Source of the DNA: Elephas maximus indicus
Taxonomy: Eukaryota > Chordata > Mammalia > Proboscidea > Elephantidae
Reading direction: 5' to 3'
DNA length: 64,000 nucleotides
Assembly (NCBI RefSeq): GCF_024166365.1
Contig: NC_064822.1
Span: forward strand, 108,248,823 to 108,312,822
Shown here in pieces: positions 11,186 to 21,904 of the stretch (position 1 is the first letter of the stretch; each line of letters starts with the position of its first letter). The position numbers and the translations under genes were made by a program. A model generated the notes under the pieces. The model saw only the letters and a program-made list of their open reading frames with translations, was not told the origin of the DNA and made no database searches.

Positions 11186-13613
11186 AGCTCTTATCTGTAT
11201 CATCCTTTCTGTGTACACCATCCATATCTGAGTGCCTTTTCTAAACAACGTCACAGCCTTCAACTATGCAGTGATAGCATTAACAGAGATGGGAAAATGA
11301 GGAAGACTGCCTGGCTCAGAAAGAAGGGGAAACTTTAGTATGAGTTTAGGGGCAGAGGGTCTAACCTCATAAGGTCCAGTAGATAGTTGGACAAGCTGAA
11401 CTGGAAACCTAGTCTCCTAGATTGAGTTTTTTAATAGAGGAAAGAGTTTGACTCATGAGAAATTGAGGTTATTTATATACATGTCTCATCTCCCCTGTGA
11501 AGGTCAAGGATCACCTAGGACCCATCTTTGTATTCTCCATCACACCAGGATTGGTTGACATTTGTTCTTAGGGTGCACCATATGCCTGCTAGAAATCCAA
11601 AAGTGTTCTGCTCTAGCATATATTACAGAACTGGTTTCCCTGAGCCCAGAGGGAGAATGATGGGCAGTACAGTTCAGTTCATCAAGATTTGTTAGACTCT
11701 CCTTTGTCCCCTAGCTACACTGTTCTAGAGCCTGGGGAATACCAAGAGGAAGTAAACCTAGGGACAAAAACCTCTGTAACACAGAGGCTCTAACCAAGGA
11801 CCATACAATACTGTGACACTTGGTTCTCAAGTTGGGTTCTTTGTCTGGGCCAGAGTACCTGCCTACCTGTATTACTCGCCCTCCAGCATCTTCTGGTAGG
11901 TGCTGATCTTCACGTCCAAAGCCAGCTTGATGTTCATCAGGTCACGGTAGTCACGCAGGAGATAGGTCAGGTTCTCTTTGGCCGGCAGCAGGGTCTCACT
12001 GAGTTCTGCCAACTTGGTCTGTCGTCTTTGAAATTCAGCTCACCCTACTGCTAAGCACTGGCAATTGCTGCCTGCAGGTTGGCATTCTGAAGCAAGAGGA
12101 GGAAAAGGAAGAGTGCGGAGTCTCTGGACACATCTGGGCATATGGCAAGTGAGCACAGGTCCCCACCTGCCTCCTTAATGCAAGTATCGAATCTGTGTGC
12201 TGCGTGGTTTGCCATACTAACCTCTTCTCCATGTAGCTAAACCATGCTGGCAAATCCCAATGGTCATTTGAGCCCTTAACCAGGGATAATGTGTAGCTGT
12301 TTCTCAATCTTTTAGAGAACTATAATCCATCGTCTGAGACCCCAGAAACCCAGTCCCACATATTTCACAGAGTTTTGAGGCAATGCCCACTGGAATGAGG
12401 GAAGACAATTCCACCTTGAAGATGGTGAATGGAAGTAAAGGTGGATGAAGCCCTTGTTCTGTATGGTACTATTTGGGAAGCCCAGTTGCTGAAGGTTCCA
12501 GCCAGGAACCTGAAAAGCCACCCAGCCTGCAGAAGTCCAGGTGCCCTGACGGCACCCCACAGCACCACTGTCTTCAGAATTACAATCTCAACCTTTGGGT
12601 GAGCTGCACTCACCTGCTTGTTGATACTCTCAGTCTCTGCTCTCAGGCTCTGGATCACCTTGTTGAACTCAGCAATCTCATTCTTGGTGCTCCTCAGGTC
12701 ATCACCATGCCTGTCAGTCATGGCCCAAGCTGGAGTGGGGATGGGGAGCAAATAGAGAGAGATTACTCATTACCCTCAACCATGTGTGTGTTTGAAATGG
12801 GGATTATGATTGCAATCAATCCAGAAAGTTCTAATGTCAGATGAAAGTCCACCAGGCACTTAGAGATTTAGAATGGAGGGGATCACTTAACTGAAGCTCA
12901 TAGTTGTCCTTACAGACCTCAGTTAATAGAACGAAAAAATACACAAAGACTCTGCAAGTTATGGAAATTTGTGAAAAGAATTTCAGTGATTTCCCACTGA
13001 ATAAAATATGTATTATATGGGATGGTGCCAGGACAGGCTGGAAGTGAAGGGGCAGGAGCCCTGGGAAAGGCTCGTGTGATCCAAGCTAATGTGATGACCA
13101 TTATTCACCTTGGTTATGTACAAAGCCTGGGCCTCAGCCTTACTCTCTTCTCAGCAATCTCTTCATATTGGGCCTTGACCAAAGTGAGGATGCTGTCCAG
13201 GTCCAAGTGGAGGTTATTGTCCATGGACAAGACCATGGACATATCGCTGGATTCCAAGAGGACTTGGTTGTACTCCTACATGCACACAGGGGAACACCTT
13301 TCGGTAATTGCCAGCATCTCTCTGGGATGCCCTGAACCTACCATCCACTGACTCAGCAGTGTTATGGGGCCTATAAAACCGAAGCTTACTGAATGGGAAG
13401 GAAGATAACAAGGCAGTGACCCAGGGAAAGCAGGCAGCAGGACACTGTTCAGTATGCAGTAAGGAGTTGCCCTTGACCCTCCTCTTAGTCCCTCCTCCAA
13501 AATTTCCCTTAGGGCTTTGGATATGTGGATTCTAAAAGCATGAATCGCAGATACTGAGTGTTCTGAACCTTAGGAAGCAGAGAGGGAGAAGGTAGGCAAT
13601 ATGCTGGGGATGG

Positions 13614-13812
13614 AAAAAAACAGGCACCGTGGAGTTGACTCTGTTTCATGGCAATCCCATGTGTGTCAGAGTAGAACTGTGCTCCATAGGGTTTAATGGC
13701 TGATTTTTCAGAAGTAGATTGCTAGTCCTTTCTTCCAAGGCACCTCTGGGTGGACTTGAACCTCCAACCTTTTGATTAGTAGCCAAGCACTTTAACTGCG
13801 CTACCCACGGGG
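13614..13812 (-). mobile_element. AfroSINE in pseudogene B intron 4
   Basis: Antisense copy: CACCGTGGAGTTGACTCTGT, GTGTGTCAGAGTAGAACTGT, CTTTCTTCCAAGGCACCTCT and a worn antisense tRNA head. It belongs to the longer AfroSINE form with the extra middle segment. Confidence 0.9.
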
Positions 13813-15183
13813 TATGAGGGCAGGGCGGAGGGTAAAATGGGAGAAACAAAGAAGGACTATGGATAAAGATGGGAAAGACCTTGCATATGTTTGCTGCCAA
13901 ACAGAATTCACAAAGAAGCTGAATCCCCAGAATCAAGTAAGATTTGACATCCCAGTGCTGTGGCTTCCACCTAGAGGAAAGGATGTATGTCCATACAGCT
14001 TCATAGATGGCTCTCAGGAAGTTGACCTCATCGGTCAGGCTCTCTACTTGGATTTCCAAGCCCACTTTGGTCACGTAGAAAGTATCCGTATCCTGAAAGT
14101 AAGGGACAGGGAGTAGCCTTATTACCTTCAATGTTACTATTAGTAGTTACAAGTGCATTTAATAATATTGATACATGTTTACATGAATCAGGGAGTGAAG
14201 ATTACTTAAACCCGACATTACACTTGCAGTAGGGAGAGAGATTCAACAGTTGAGCTCAATATTAGAGAGGTGTGTTATTATCATTTTTATAACGTGGGTG
14301 ATTATAATGGTAGATATCAAACATTTGGCAGTGAACTGGTGTACTGAAGGGCTCAAAATACTTTTGCAACTGGTGAGCCACACATACTTGGGAGGTATCT
14401 TAGCGACAGACAAAAAGACCTCAGGCCACAGATTCAGTGCAGAGACTGTCGCTGTCCTGGGTTCAGGCCAAGAAACAACAGCTCAGCTCCTGGAAATCCT
14501 GCTCCAGAAAATGTATCTCCAGCCCTATCTTCCTCACACCCATTGGAAGTTGCCCCCATTCCCCCCTTTCCTTGCTCCATCTGCTCTCCTCATAGCACCC
14601 ACTCCCCTGCTTACCTTCTTCAGAACCATGAAGTCATTCTCAGCCCCTGAGTGCTTGTTTAAACTCATCCTCATACCTACAAGGAAGGAGACAGGTCACG
14701 CTCAGAGGGCAGCTAAGCCAAGGGTAGGTTCACACATGCTCAGGGAAAGATGTTTATTCAAGGAGCCAGTGGTTGACCTGGGACAGGGCTGTTGTTGAAC
14801 ATTCCCTGCTTATTACCAGGCTAAAGCTACTTGAGTGGCATGCATTATTAGAATGGTAAGGCCTTTAAGTGCACCCTGGCACTCCAGTATACTGGAAACA
14901 GAAGGAGGTAAAACACATAATAGAACTGAGGCATAGCCCCTAGTGTCCCTGGCCCTCTGGATTCTCCTCTGCTGGGGATCACTCTGGCCCTCATGAACCA
15001 AGGCCTATGGTCACTCCCAAGTCTTCTTTTCTCTTCTATCAGCCCCCAAAGCTCACAGCTTCTCCCCCCTCCATCTGTGTGCTGGGTGCACATTCTACTA
15101 CCACATCTGACCAGGAGCAGAGCTCCGCCCTGTCTTAGTCTCCCCTTGAAGTTTCCTCCCACCCAGGACAAATACATCATCTA

Positions 15184-15366
15184 AGAGGTCCTCAACCTTG
15201 GCTGTACATTGGAATCATCTGGGGATCTATAAAAATGCTGATGCCTAGTCCCCACACCCAGAGATTCTGATTGAACTGGTCGTGAGGGCAACCTAGACAT
15301 TCAGAATTTTTAAAGCTCCCAAAGCGATTCTGGCAAGCAGAAAAGTTTGAGATCCACTGCTGTTAG
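15184..15366 (+). mobile_element. MER5A-like hAT-Charlie DNA transposon
   Basis: Begins GAGGTCCTCAACCTTGGCTG, contains TTGGAATCATCTGGGGATCT and CAGAGATTCTGATTGAACTG, and ends with GAGATCCACTGCTG, matching the MER5A pattern with related terminal inverted ends. It lies in intron 2 of pseudogene B. Confidence 0.8.
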
Positions 15367-16661
15367 ATGAAGCAGTGCCTGAACATTGGTCTCTGTCTGA
15401 TGGGGAGTCCATTGGATGTCCATCTCCATGGCATACACCTCATTCTCCTTGGCACCAACACGAAACACCAAAAGAGACTAGATCCTCCTTTCATCAGACC
15501 CCCCCACCTTCTGACGTCCCATCCTACATATGGCCTACAGCCTCAGAGGCCTTGAGAAGATGCACTGACAATTTCCCAGCTGGAAAACTCACACACCTTC
15601 AGACCTGCCCCATGATCACCTAGACCCAGTGGCTGTCTCCCCAGGCACCTTCTTTGCTCTTGTACCCCTCCACGAGCACCTGCATCATGCCCAGCTCCCC
15701 ATCCAGCCAACTCTGCTCAGTCTGCAGCCTGCCCAGCTGGGCCGGGAAGAAGCTGATGTAGGACTCAAAGAAGGGCTGCAGATCCTTGGCACTGGCCTTG
15801 GTGGTGGCTGTCTGCTCCTGCAGGAGGCACCATCTCTGGGACTTTGCTCTGCTGCTCCAGGAACCACACCTGTCATCAACCATGGAGGACAGGTCACAGC
15901 CTGCCCAGCTCCCACTCATGAGCAGACCTGCCACACAAGCCCAGGTCTCCTGTGTCCCCTAACGTCAGAGGCTCTCAGGGCCATGGGCCCTCCCCCACCC
16001 AGAGGCCCCAGGCTACCAACAGGCCTCACTTTGTCAATGAAGGAGGCAAATTTGTTGTTGAGGATCTTGATCCACTCCTTCTCTTGGGTCTTTACCTCCT
16101 GGATCTGGGGGTCGATCCCCATGTTCGGGGGCTACAGGAGGCACTGGTTGATGGTCACCTCCTGGATGCCCCTGGGAAAGCTCTCTGAACCCCTAAAAGC
16201 CCCAGCTCCAACAGAAATTCCCCCAAAAGCTGCCGAGTCTCCCTCCAACACTGAAGGAGCCTCCTCCAAACCCACTACTCAGGCCCACACAGGCTTCCCC
16301 CAAAGGCACCAGAACATCCCCTTGCTGAATCCCCAGGCCAGGCAGCTGCTCTGGCCACACTGGGTGAGATCTTCTTGCTGCCCCCAATTCCATGCAGGTT
16401 TCTGCTGCCAAAGGCACCCCTGATGATAACACATGCTGTGGCTGCACTGCCTCCCCCAGAGCTCAAGGCTGACCCCGACCTGGGGGAGCTGGGGCGGCTC
16501 TGGCCAGACACCACAGTAGCAGAGCGGCCACTGAAGCCCTTGATGGCCTCTAAGGGCCTGCTGGACGGTTGGCTCATCATTCTCTCTGAATTTAAGAATC
16601 TTGGTTCAGAAAACCTCAGAGGAAAAAGGCACCTTCTGAGACAGAGAGCAGGGATGGCCCC

Positions 16662-16668
16662 TTCTATA
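16662..16668 (-). promoter_or_regulatory. Decayed TATA box of pseudogene B
   Basis: Minus strand reads CCTATAGAAGG, 82-88 bp before the ATG. KRT76 and KRT3 have TATATAAAGG at the same distance, so this is probably the eroded homologous TATA box. Confidence 0.5.
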
Positions 16669-16689
16669 GGTCCCAGATGAATTGATTCA

Positions 16690-17765
16690 TTAATTTGATA
16701 GTTTCCTGAGCTTCATTCTCTGGTTAGAATTAATCCCTCATCAATTTCCTTCATTGTCATCCTGGAGTCTCCACTTCACACATTTCCTATAATTAGCCAC
16801 GTAAAGACCCTATGCAGGAGCATACCAGGTCCCTCTCTTTGTGAATGGGCTTAGTTCCTGCCAGGCATGGTCCAGCCCCAGGGCCCCAGGTACCAGCTTG
16901 TTGTGAGGCAGGGGGTTCAATTAGGTGACTCTGTGGCTCTTTCATCCCCTCAAAAACCCTCAGCATCCACCTCTGTCACTGTGCTGTCCCCCTCCAAGAA
17001 TGAGTGAGACTAACATAGGAAAGGAATTTGGGAAGAGTTTGGGAGGATGGAGTGGAACATTGAATTCCTCCTAATTGTTGTACCAGAGAGCCTTGAATGG
17101 TCCGTCCCTGGGTCTCAACACTTCCTGTACTTCTTTAGCTATTCTAGTAGCAGAGTGGATGGGTTAAGTTAGAATGCCCCCGGCTGACCTGAATGAGTGG
17201 ACTAGAGGCCTGAATGAGTGGACACTTATCTGAGATTTTGCATTGTTCACCATTTTTTGTAACCAAGAGGCTCCCAAATGTCCCTCTGTTCCCGTGACAC
17301 CCTGTGAGGGGACTTCTCTGCTCCTATTGTTCAAATTACTGCTCAGGCAACCTCCATGTCTCCCCTCTCACATCCTGAGCCCAGTCCCTTCCCCCTTCAA
17401 GTGTGTCTCCTCAGTCCACTGTGGGTTCGGCTACCTACATCCCTTCCTGCTTCTCCCCTGCAGTAATGGCTGTGGCCCTGTCCACCCAGTAATGGGCACC
17501 ACCAGGGCAGGGCCATATCTGTCTGGTGCACCAGGGTTTCCCCATTGCCCACTGCCTGGCCAGTGTGGGCTCACAGATTTTATAGGATGAATGACTGCCC
17601 AGCTGCTCCTGCATTTCCCATTGCCCTGTCTTGGCACCTGTGTGTCCCACCTCCACCAGCACACTAAGCAAGGAAAGTCTTGTCCCTCTCAACACCCCTT
17701 GTGCCTCAGTCATCTCCTACCCCACACTCAGGACTAAGCCCTGCACACGTGCACTCGGGATGAGG
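16690..17765. other. Intergenic, upstream of pseudogene B
   Basis: No gene recognised. Open frames on both strands around 17243-17713 lack any known domain and overlap each other. A 15-bp phrase (CCTGAATGAGTGGAC) is present twice at about 17190-17222. Confidence 0.4.
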
Positions 17766-17839
17766 TTTTTTGCTTTTTTTTTTTTTAAAAGAGAGAACTC
17801 AGCAGAATAGTTACTTGAAAAAAAGATCTTTGCATTCTG

Positions 17840-18182
17840 TGTATCAACTTTGTTATTGTGGTAAATATATGTAACAAAATTTTTGCCTTTTCAACATTTT
17901 CCACATGTACAATTCAGTGGCATTAGTTGTATTTATCGTGTTGTTCACCATTAGCATTATCCGTTTCCAAATATTCCCATCACCTTAACAGAAGCTCAGT
18001 GTCCCGTAAGCAGTGAGTCCCCCTTGTCTCCCCTGCCTTGCCCCTGATAACCACTAATAAAATTTGGTCTCTATACACTTGGCTATTCTAGATATTTCAT
18101 ACATATGGAATTATATAATATTTGTCTCTTTCTCACTGACTTATCTCATTCAGCATAATGTGTTCAAGGTTCATCAGGTTGA
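17840..18182 (-). mobile_element. L1M-type 3' end
   Basis: Antisense of the classic old L1 tail: ATTGTGGTAAATATATGTAA, ACAATTCAGTGGCATTAGTT, CTGATAACCACTAATAAAAT and CATAATGTGTTCAAGGTTCA. A poly(T) tract near 17768-17787 may be its former poly(A) tail. It meets the sense L1 at 18183. Confidence 0.75.
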
Positions 18183-19230
18183 GGTTTTTAGAGACAAATG
18201 TATAGAGACCAAAGTTTATTAGTGGTTACTAGGGGTGAGAAGGAAGAGGGGGAGAGTTAATGGTGATGGACAAATCACACAGATTAAAGGTAAGGCTGCA
18301 CGGCCAATAATCGTAATTGCTGTCAATAAGTTGCACACCTGTAAAAAGTTGAACTGGCAAAAGTGCAATAGATATATTTACAACAATGACCTAAAAAAAG
18401 AGTAGCTGTTGAGGCTGCATATGTATAATCAGACACCTCATGGGATTTGGTTCCTAGATTTGAAGGTTTAGGGTCATGGTTTCATGGAACATCGTAGGTA
18501 ATTGGCCTAATAACACATTTAGTGCTTGTGTTCTACCTCCTAGTTTGTTGCATAGTGCCTGGGGTCTTAAAAACTTGCAAATGGCCATCCAAGACATGAC
18601 AACTGGTCTCTATTTGTCTGGAGCAACAGAGGAAGAAGGAGAGTCAGAAATAGGAGGAGGATGTGGAATGCATGGCTAATTTTATTCATGAACAACTGCC
18701 TTCTTTGCCATGAGACCAGAAGAACTGGATGGTGCCCGGCTACCATTACTGAACATTTGGATCAAAGATTCTGTAGAAGAATCCTGATCGAAAGAGGGTA
18801 AATGCAGAACAGAATTTCAAATTCTCTTGGACCCCAGACTTTCTGGAGCCAAAGGGGCTGGCTGAACCCCTGAAACTATAGCCCTGAGATCATCTTTAAA
18901 ACTTAAACCAAAAGTGTCCCCTGAAGTCTTCTTAAAACCAAACAATAGTTTAGCTTAGCTAGTAAAAAAATGTTTGCCTTGAGCATTATGCTCTTTTAAG
19001 ATCTCTGTGGAATCAAATTGACAACAGCAACTTGAAAGATTAGATAGGAACCTTAGGGGGCAGTGAGTTTATGTTTATGTTAATGGGGAGGTACAACTCA
19101 GAAAAGGAGGGTGAGAATGATTGCACAACTGGAAGAATGTAATCCATGTAACTGAATCGTACATGTAGAAATGGTTTAATTGGTGTATCTTTTGCTGCGT
19201 ATATTCTCAACAACAACAAAACAAAAATGT
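18183..19230 (+). mobile_element. L1 3' UTR of an older afrotherian subfamily
   Basis: Sense L1 3' UTR with phrases that recur in the other L1 tails of this window: GTGCCTGGGGTCTTAAAAAC, AGACCAGAAGAACTGGATGG and TGCCCGGCTACCATTACTGA. It ends in an A-rich stretch near 19205-19230. No ORF2 sequence. Confidence 0.75.
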
Positions 19231-19234
19231 TTTA

Positions 19235-19680
19235 AAAGAATGTTCAATCTCAATAATTTTAACAACAGAAAAAAAAATGAAGAGACAATTCACAGAAAAT
19301 GCAATGCAAATGGCTAATAAACATTTATAAGGCTCAGGCTCATCAAAGAAAAGAAGAATACAACCTATAAAATTGTCAAAAATTAAAAATAATACCACAC
19401 AATGTTCCTAAGGTTGTGGGAAAACAGGAAGTCTTATACATTATGTGTAAAAGTACACACTAGTACAATCTTTCTGGGGAGAAATCTGGCAATATAAATC
19501 AAAATTTTAAAGTAACCTAGCAATTCCTTATCTAGGAAGTTATCTTAAGGAATGAATAGGACAAGCGTTTAGAGACATCTATAACAGGATGTTCACCGCA
19601 ATGTTTATTATAATAAAAAAGTAGAAATAACCTACACATCAAAAATGTGCCACATTCCTATTATGCAGTCATGAAGAATG
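19235..19680 (+). repeat. Old L1M fragment (ORF2 end region)
   Basis: Shows the ancient L1 ORF2 3' text: GTTGTGGGAAAACAGGAAGT, AATCTGGCAATATAAATCAA, AGTTATCTTAAGGAATGAAT and GATGTTCACCGCAATGTTTA. Too degraded to encode protein. It forms the left flank of the ARL2BP retrocopy. Confidence 0.7.
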
Positions 19681-19689
19681 ATGACCTTG

Positions 19690-20510
19690 GCTATGGTGAC
19701 GCGAGGCAGGGCGTGGCGCCTAGAGCTCAGCACCGAGACCACCCGCACAGAGATCGGGCTGGGCGTGGAGATGTGCGCAGGCGCAGACAATGACTGCCCT
19801 GGACGGTGAGCAGGCGGCCTGCCCCAAACCAATCCAGGTCAGAGCTTGGGAGGCCTACTAGCTGCTCACTCTCACAGGATGGATACCGCGGGGGCGAGGG
19901 AAGTCACAGACACCGCAGAAGAAGAGAGCTTTGCGCTGTCCATCTCTTCCACCTCTGATGCAGAATTTGATGCTGTGGTTGGAAACATAGAGGACATTAT
20001 CATGGATGACGAGTTCCAAGTGTTGCAGAGAAGTTTCATGGACAAATACTACGAGGAGTTTGAAGACACGGAAGAGAATAAACTCGCCTACACGCCTATT
20101 TTTAATGAATACCTTTCTTTGGTAGAAAAATATATTGAAGAACAGCTGCTGAAACGGATTCCCGGATTCAACATGGCCGCTTTCACATCAACGTTAAAAC
20201 ACCATAAAGATGAAGTGACTGATGACATATTCGACATGCTGCTCACGTTTATGGATTTTCTGGCATTTAAGGAAATGTTTCTGGACTACAAAGCAGAAAA
20301 AGAAGGCCGGGGACTGGACTTAAGCAGTGATTTAGTGGTGACTTCGTTGTGCAAAGCATCGTCCACGCCAGCTTCCCAGAATACTCTGCGGCACTAGCTC
20401 CCACGTCCGTGCAACTCGAGCCTTCCGAACATCGCCCCCAAAAAGCCGGAAGAGGTTTGCGCTAGTAATGACGGGAGGCTCTGTTCTGAGACTCTTCCTT
20501 AATGTTAAGT
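19690..20510 (+). CDS. ARL2BP (BART) retrocopy with open reading frame
   Basis: Intronless copy of ARL2BP, whose product binds GTP-loaded ARL2 and helps hold STAT3 in the nucleus and support cilia. The coding part is best placed at 19879-20397 (ATG to TAG), a product of 172 residues reading MDTAGAREVTDTAEEESF, then SDAEFDAVVG, DIIMDDEFQVLQRSFMDKYY, IFNEYLSLVEKYIEEQL and DFLAFKEMFLDYKAEKEGRG, ending ASQNTLRH. From memory, human ARL2BP has 163 residues and differs at about 20 aligned positions. The BART domain is complete and uninterrupted. The parent gene has several introns and lies elsewhere, so this is a retrocopy. The N-terminus differs from the parent: a likely ancestral ATG at 19790-19792 now leads to an early stop, and the segment after it looks like unspliced sequence. 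The 5' part is CpG-rich. The 3' UTR may run to about 21380. No poly(A) tail or clear target-site duplication was seen. Whether it is expressed is unknown. Confidence 0.75.
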
Positions 20511-21388
20511 ATCGATGGGTCAAAAAATAATTACCTGACCCTCCTGGGACCTCTGCTTCTGCTGAATCACCTTCTTATATTCAGTAACCTTCGTACTCCT
20601 TCCAGAGTAGACACCTCTCCCAGAGGCTTCTGAGGGTCAGTTTACTTTGGGCCAAGACATGTCAAGCATTCCACTTGGAGGGCCCTTTCCCCCAGCATAC
20701 ATGGTCGTGCGTCAGCATGGGATAACACCATCACAATTCCTCTCTGTCCCATATATATCACAGGCAAGCTTTGCGTGAATTTTCTGTGTGCTCACCGCTT
20801 TCATTTGCTGAGAGTTTCAATCCTTCAATCCCAGTGGCCCAGCTGTGTGGGATTTTTGACTATTTGGGAGTGTTTTCTTAGTCTTACTCAAACCAGCTGC
20901 TCCTATCTTGAGATTTCTGAATCTCCCATTTTCTGACCGCTATTATGGAAAAGTGAGAGCTAGTCTTGGCTGAGGGAATCAACTGAAAGAGATGTGCTTT
21001 ACCCAAAAGCTACATGTGAAAATCAACTTCGAGCCTTGATTTGCAGTTCCTTTATTATTACTATGTCTTCTGCTAGTCCTGATGTAGTCCCACTGTTTTC
21101 AGTCATCATCTTTGAAAAAATATAGATGGATACTCAGTTTAATCTATGGATCTAATCTTAGAATGTCCATGATTACTCACCTAAAGATCAAAGTATTAAA
21201 TTGTGTGTACTTTTTTTCAGTTGGTAGTGCAATGAACCCAAAACGCCTTCTACGCTGGAGTTCCTATTTTACTGGATTCCAATGAATATATAAGCCTTGT
21301 GCTGGAAATAGACCAAAAGACGTCCTTGTCTTATAGTATATTAAGTGTGCTTGTGTAAGTTTGTTTAAAATCATTCTGTATAAATCAG
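20511..21388 (+). other. Probable 3' UTR of the ARL2BP retrocopy
   Basis: No other gene or clear repeat is recognised between the retrocopy stop codon and the next AfroSINE, so this stretch could be retrocopied 3' UTR. Comparison with the parent mRNA would settle it. Confidence 0.35.
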
Positions 21389-21550
21389 GGAAACCCTGGT
21401 GATGTAGTGGCTAAGTGCTACAGCTGCTAACCAAGAGGCCGGCAGTTCGAATCTGCCAAGTGCTCCTTGGAAACTCTATGGGGCAGTTCTCCTCAGTCCT
21501 ATAGGGTAACTATGAGTCGGAATCGACTTGACAGCAGTGGGCTTTTTTTG
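21389..21550 (+). mobile_element. AfroSINE with perfect target-site duplication
   Basis: Short AfroSINE form, clean match: GGAAACCCTGGTGATGTAGT, CAGTTCGAATCTGCCAAGTG, ATGGGGCAGTTCTCCTCAGT and GAGTCGGAATCGACTTGACA. Flanked by GTATAAATCA at 21379-21388 and 21551-21560, so it is one of the younger insertions here. Confidence 0.95.
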
Positions 21551-21904
21551 GTATAAATCAGTTCATTAAGTTTTTGGATAGGGTGGGAGCAAGTTTAGTA
21601 AAAATGTGATTATTTAAGGTGTGCAATTCCAGCAATATCCTCCTTCCTGTCAAAATCTTTCCTACCAAGATATGTTCCACTGGTCTAGTTTAGCATGATC
21701 ATCTGTCTGGCTTTGGTTTGGTAGAACATTAAAAAAAAATACTGACCCAAACACATGTATGTCACACCTCTAGAAAGAGGAAAAAACAGTTTAATTCCTA
21801 ATGTGAGGCTTTGATTTTTGTTTTTTTAAGTAAGAAGAACCTTTCTGAAAAAGAATGATCTCCATCTATATTTTTATGGAATGATGTTATTCGTTAAGTT
21901 TCTT

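Larger units (their letters stand above)
10381..16580 (-). pseudogene. Type II keratin pseudogene B
   Basis: Nearly complete type II keratin gene that has lost its frame. Exon 1 starts with ATG at 16578-16580; the head reads [12 protein letters not shown] and [14 protein letters not shown], then stops, with the Gly-rich part and helix 1A ([13 protein letters not shown]) in other frames. Exon 2 (15649-15869) lacks five bases near its start. Exon 3 (14615-14676) is 62 bp instead of 61. Exon 4 (13997-14092, 96 bp) is open and normal. Exon 5 (13109-13275) is 167 bp, two too many. Exon 6 (12614-12729) is 116 bp, ten short. Exon 7 (11867-12087) has normal length but two stops, one inside the EGEECR end motif. 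Exon 8 was not found. Exon 9 (10381-10478) reads VVNHTFSSRNISAGGSSS and ends in TGA. GT-AG borders survive at the exons found. Position left of KRT76 and homology to pseudogene A suggest a lost keratin of the KRT77-KRT76 interval, perhaps the KRT90-like gene; that name is a guess. Confidence 0.88.

Noticed and set aside
15629-16423. 264-residue plus-strand open frame over pseudogene B exons 1-2
   Set aside because: It runs across splice borders of the opposite-strand keratin pseudogene and shows no domain.
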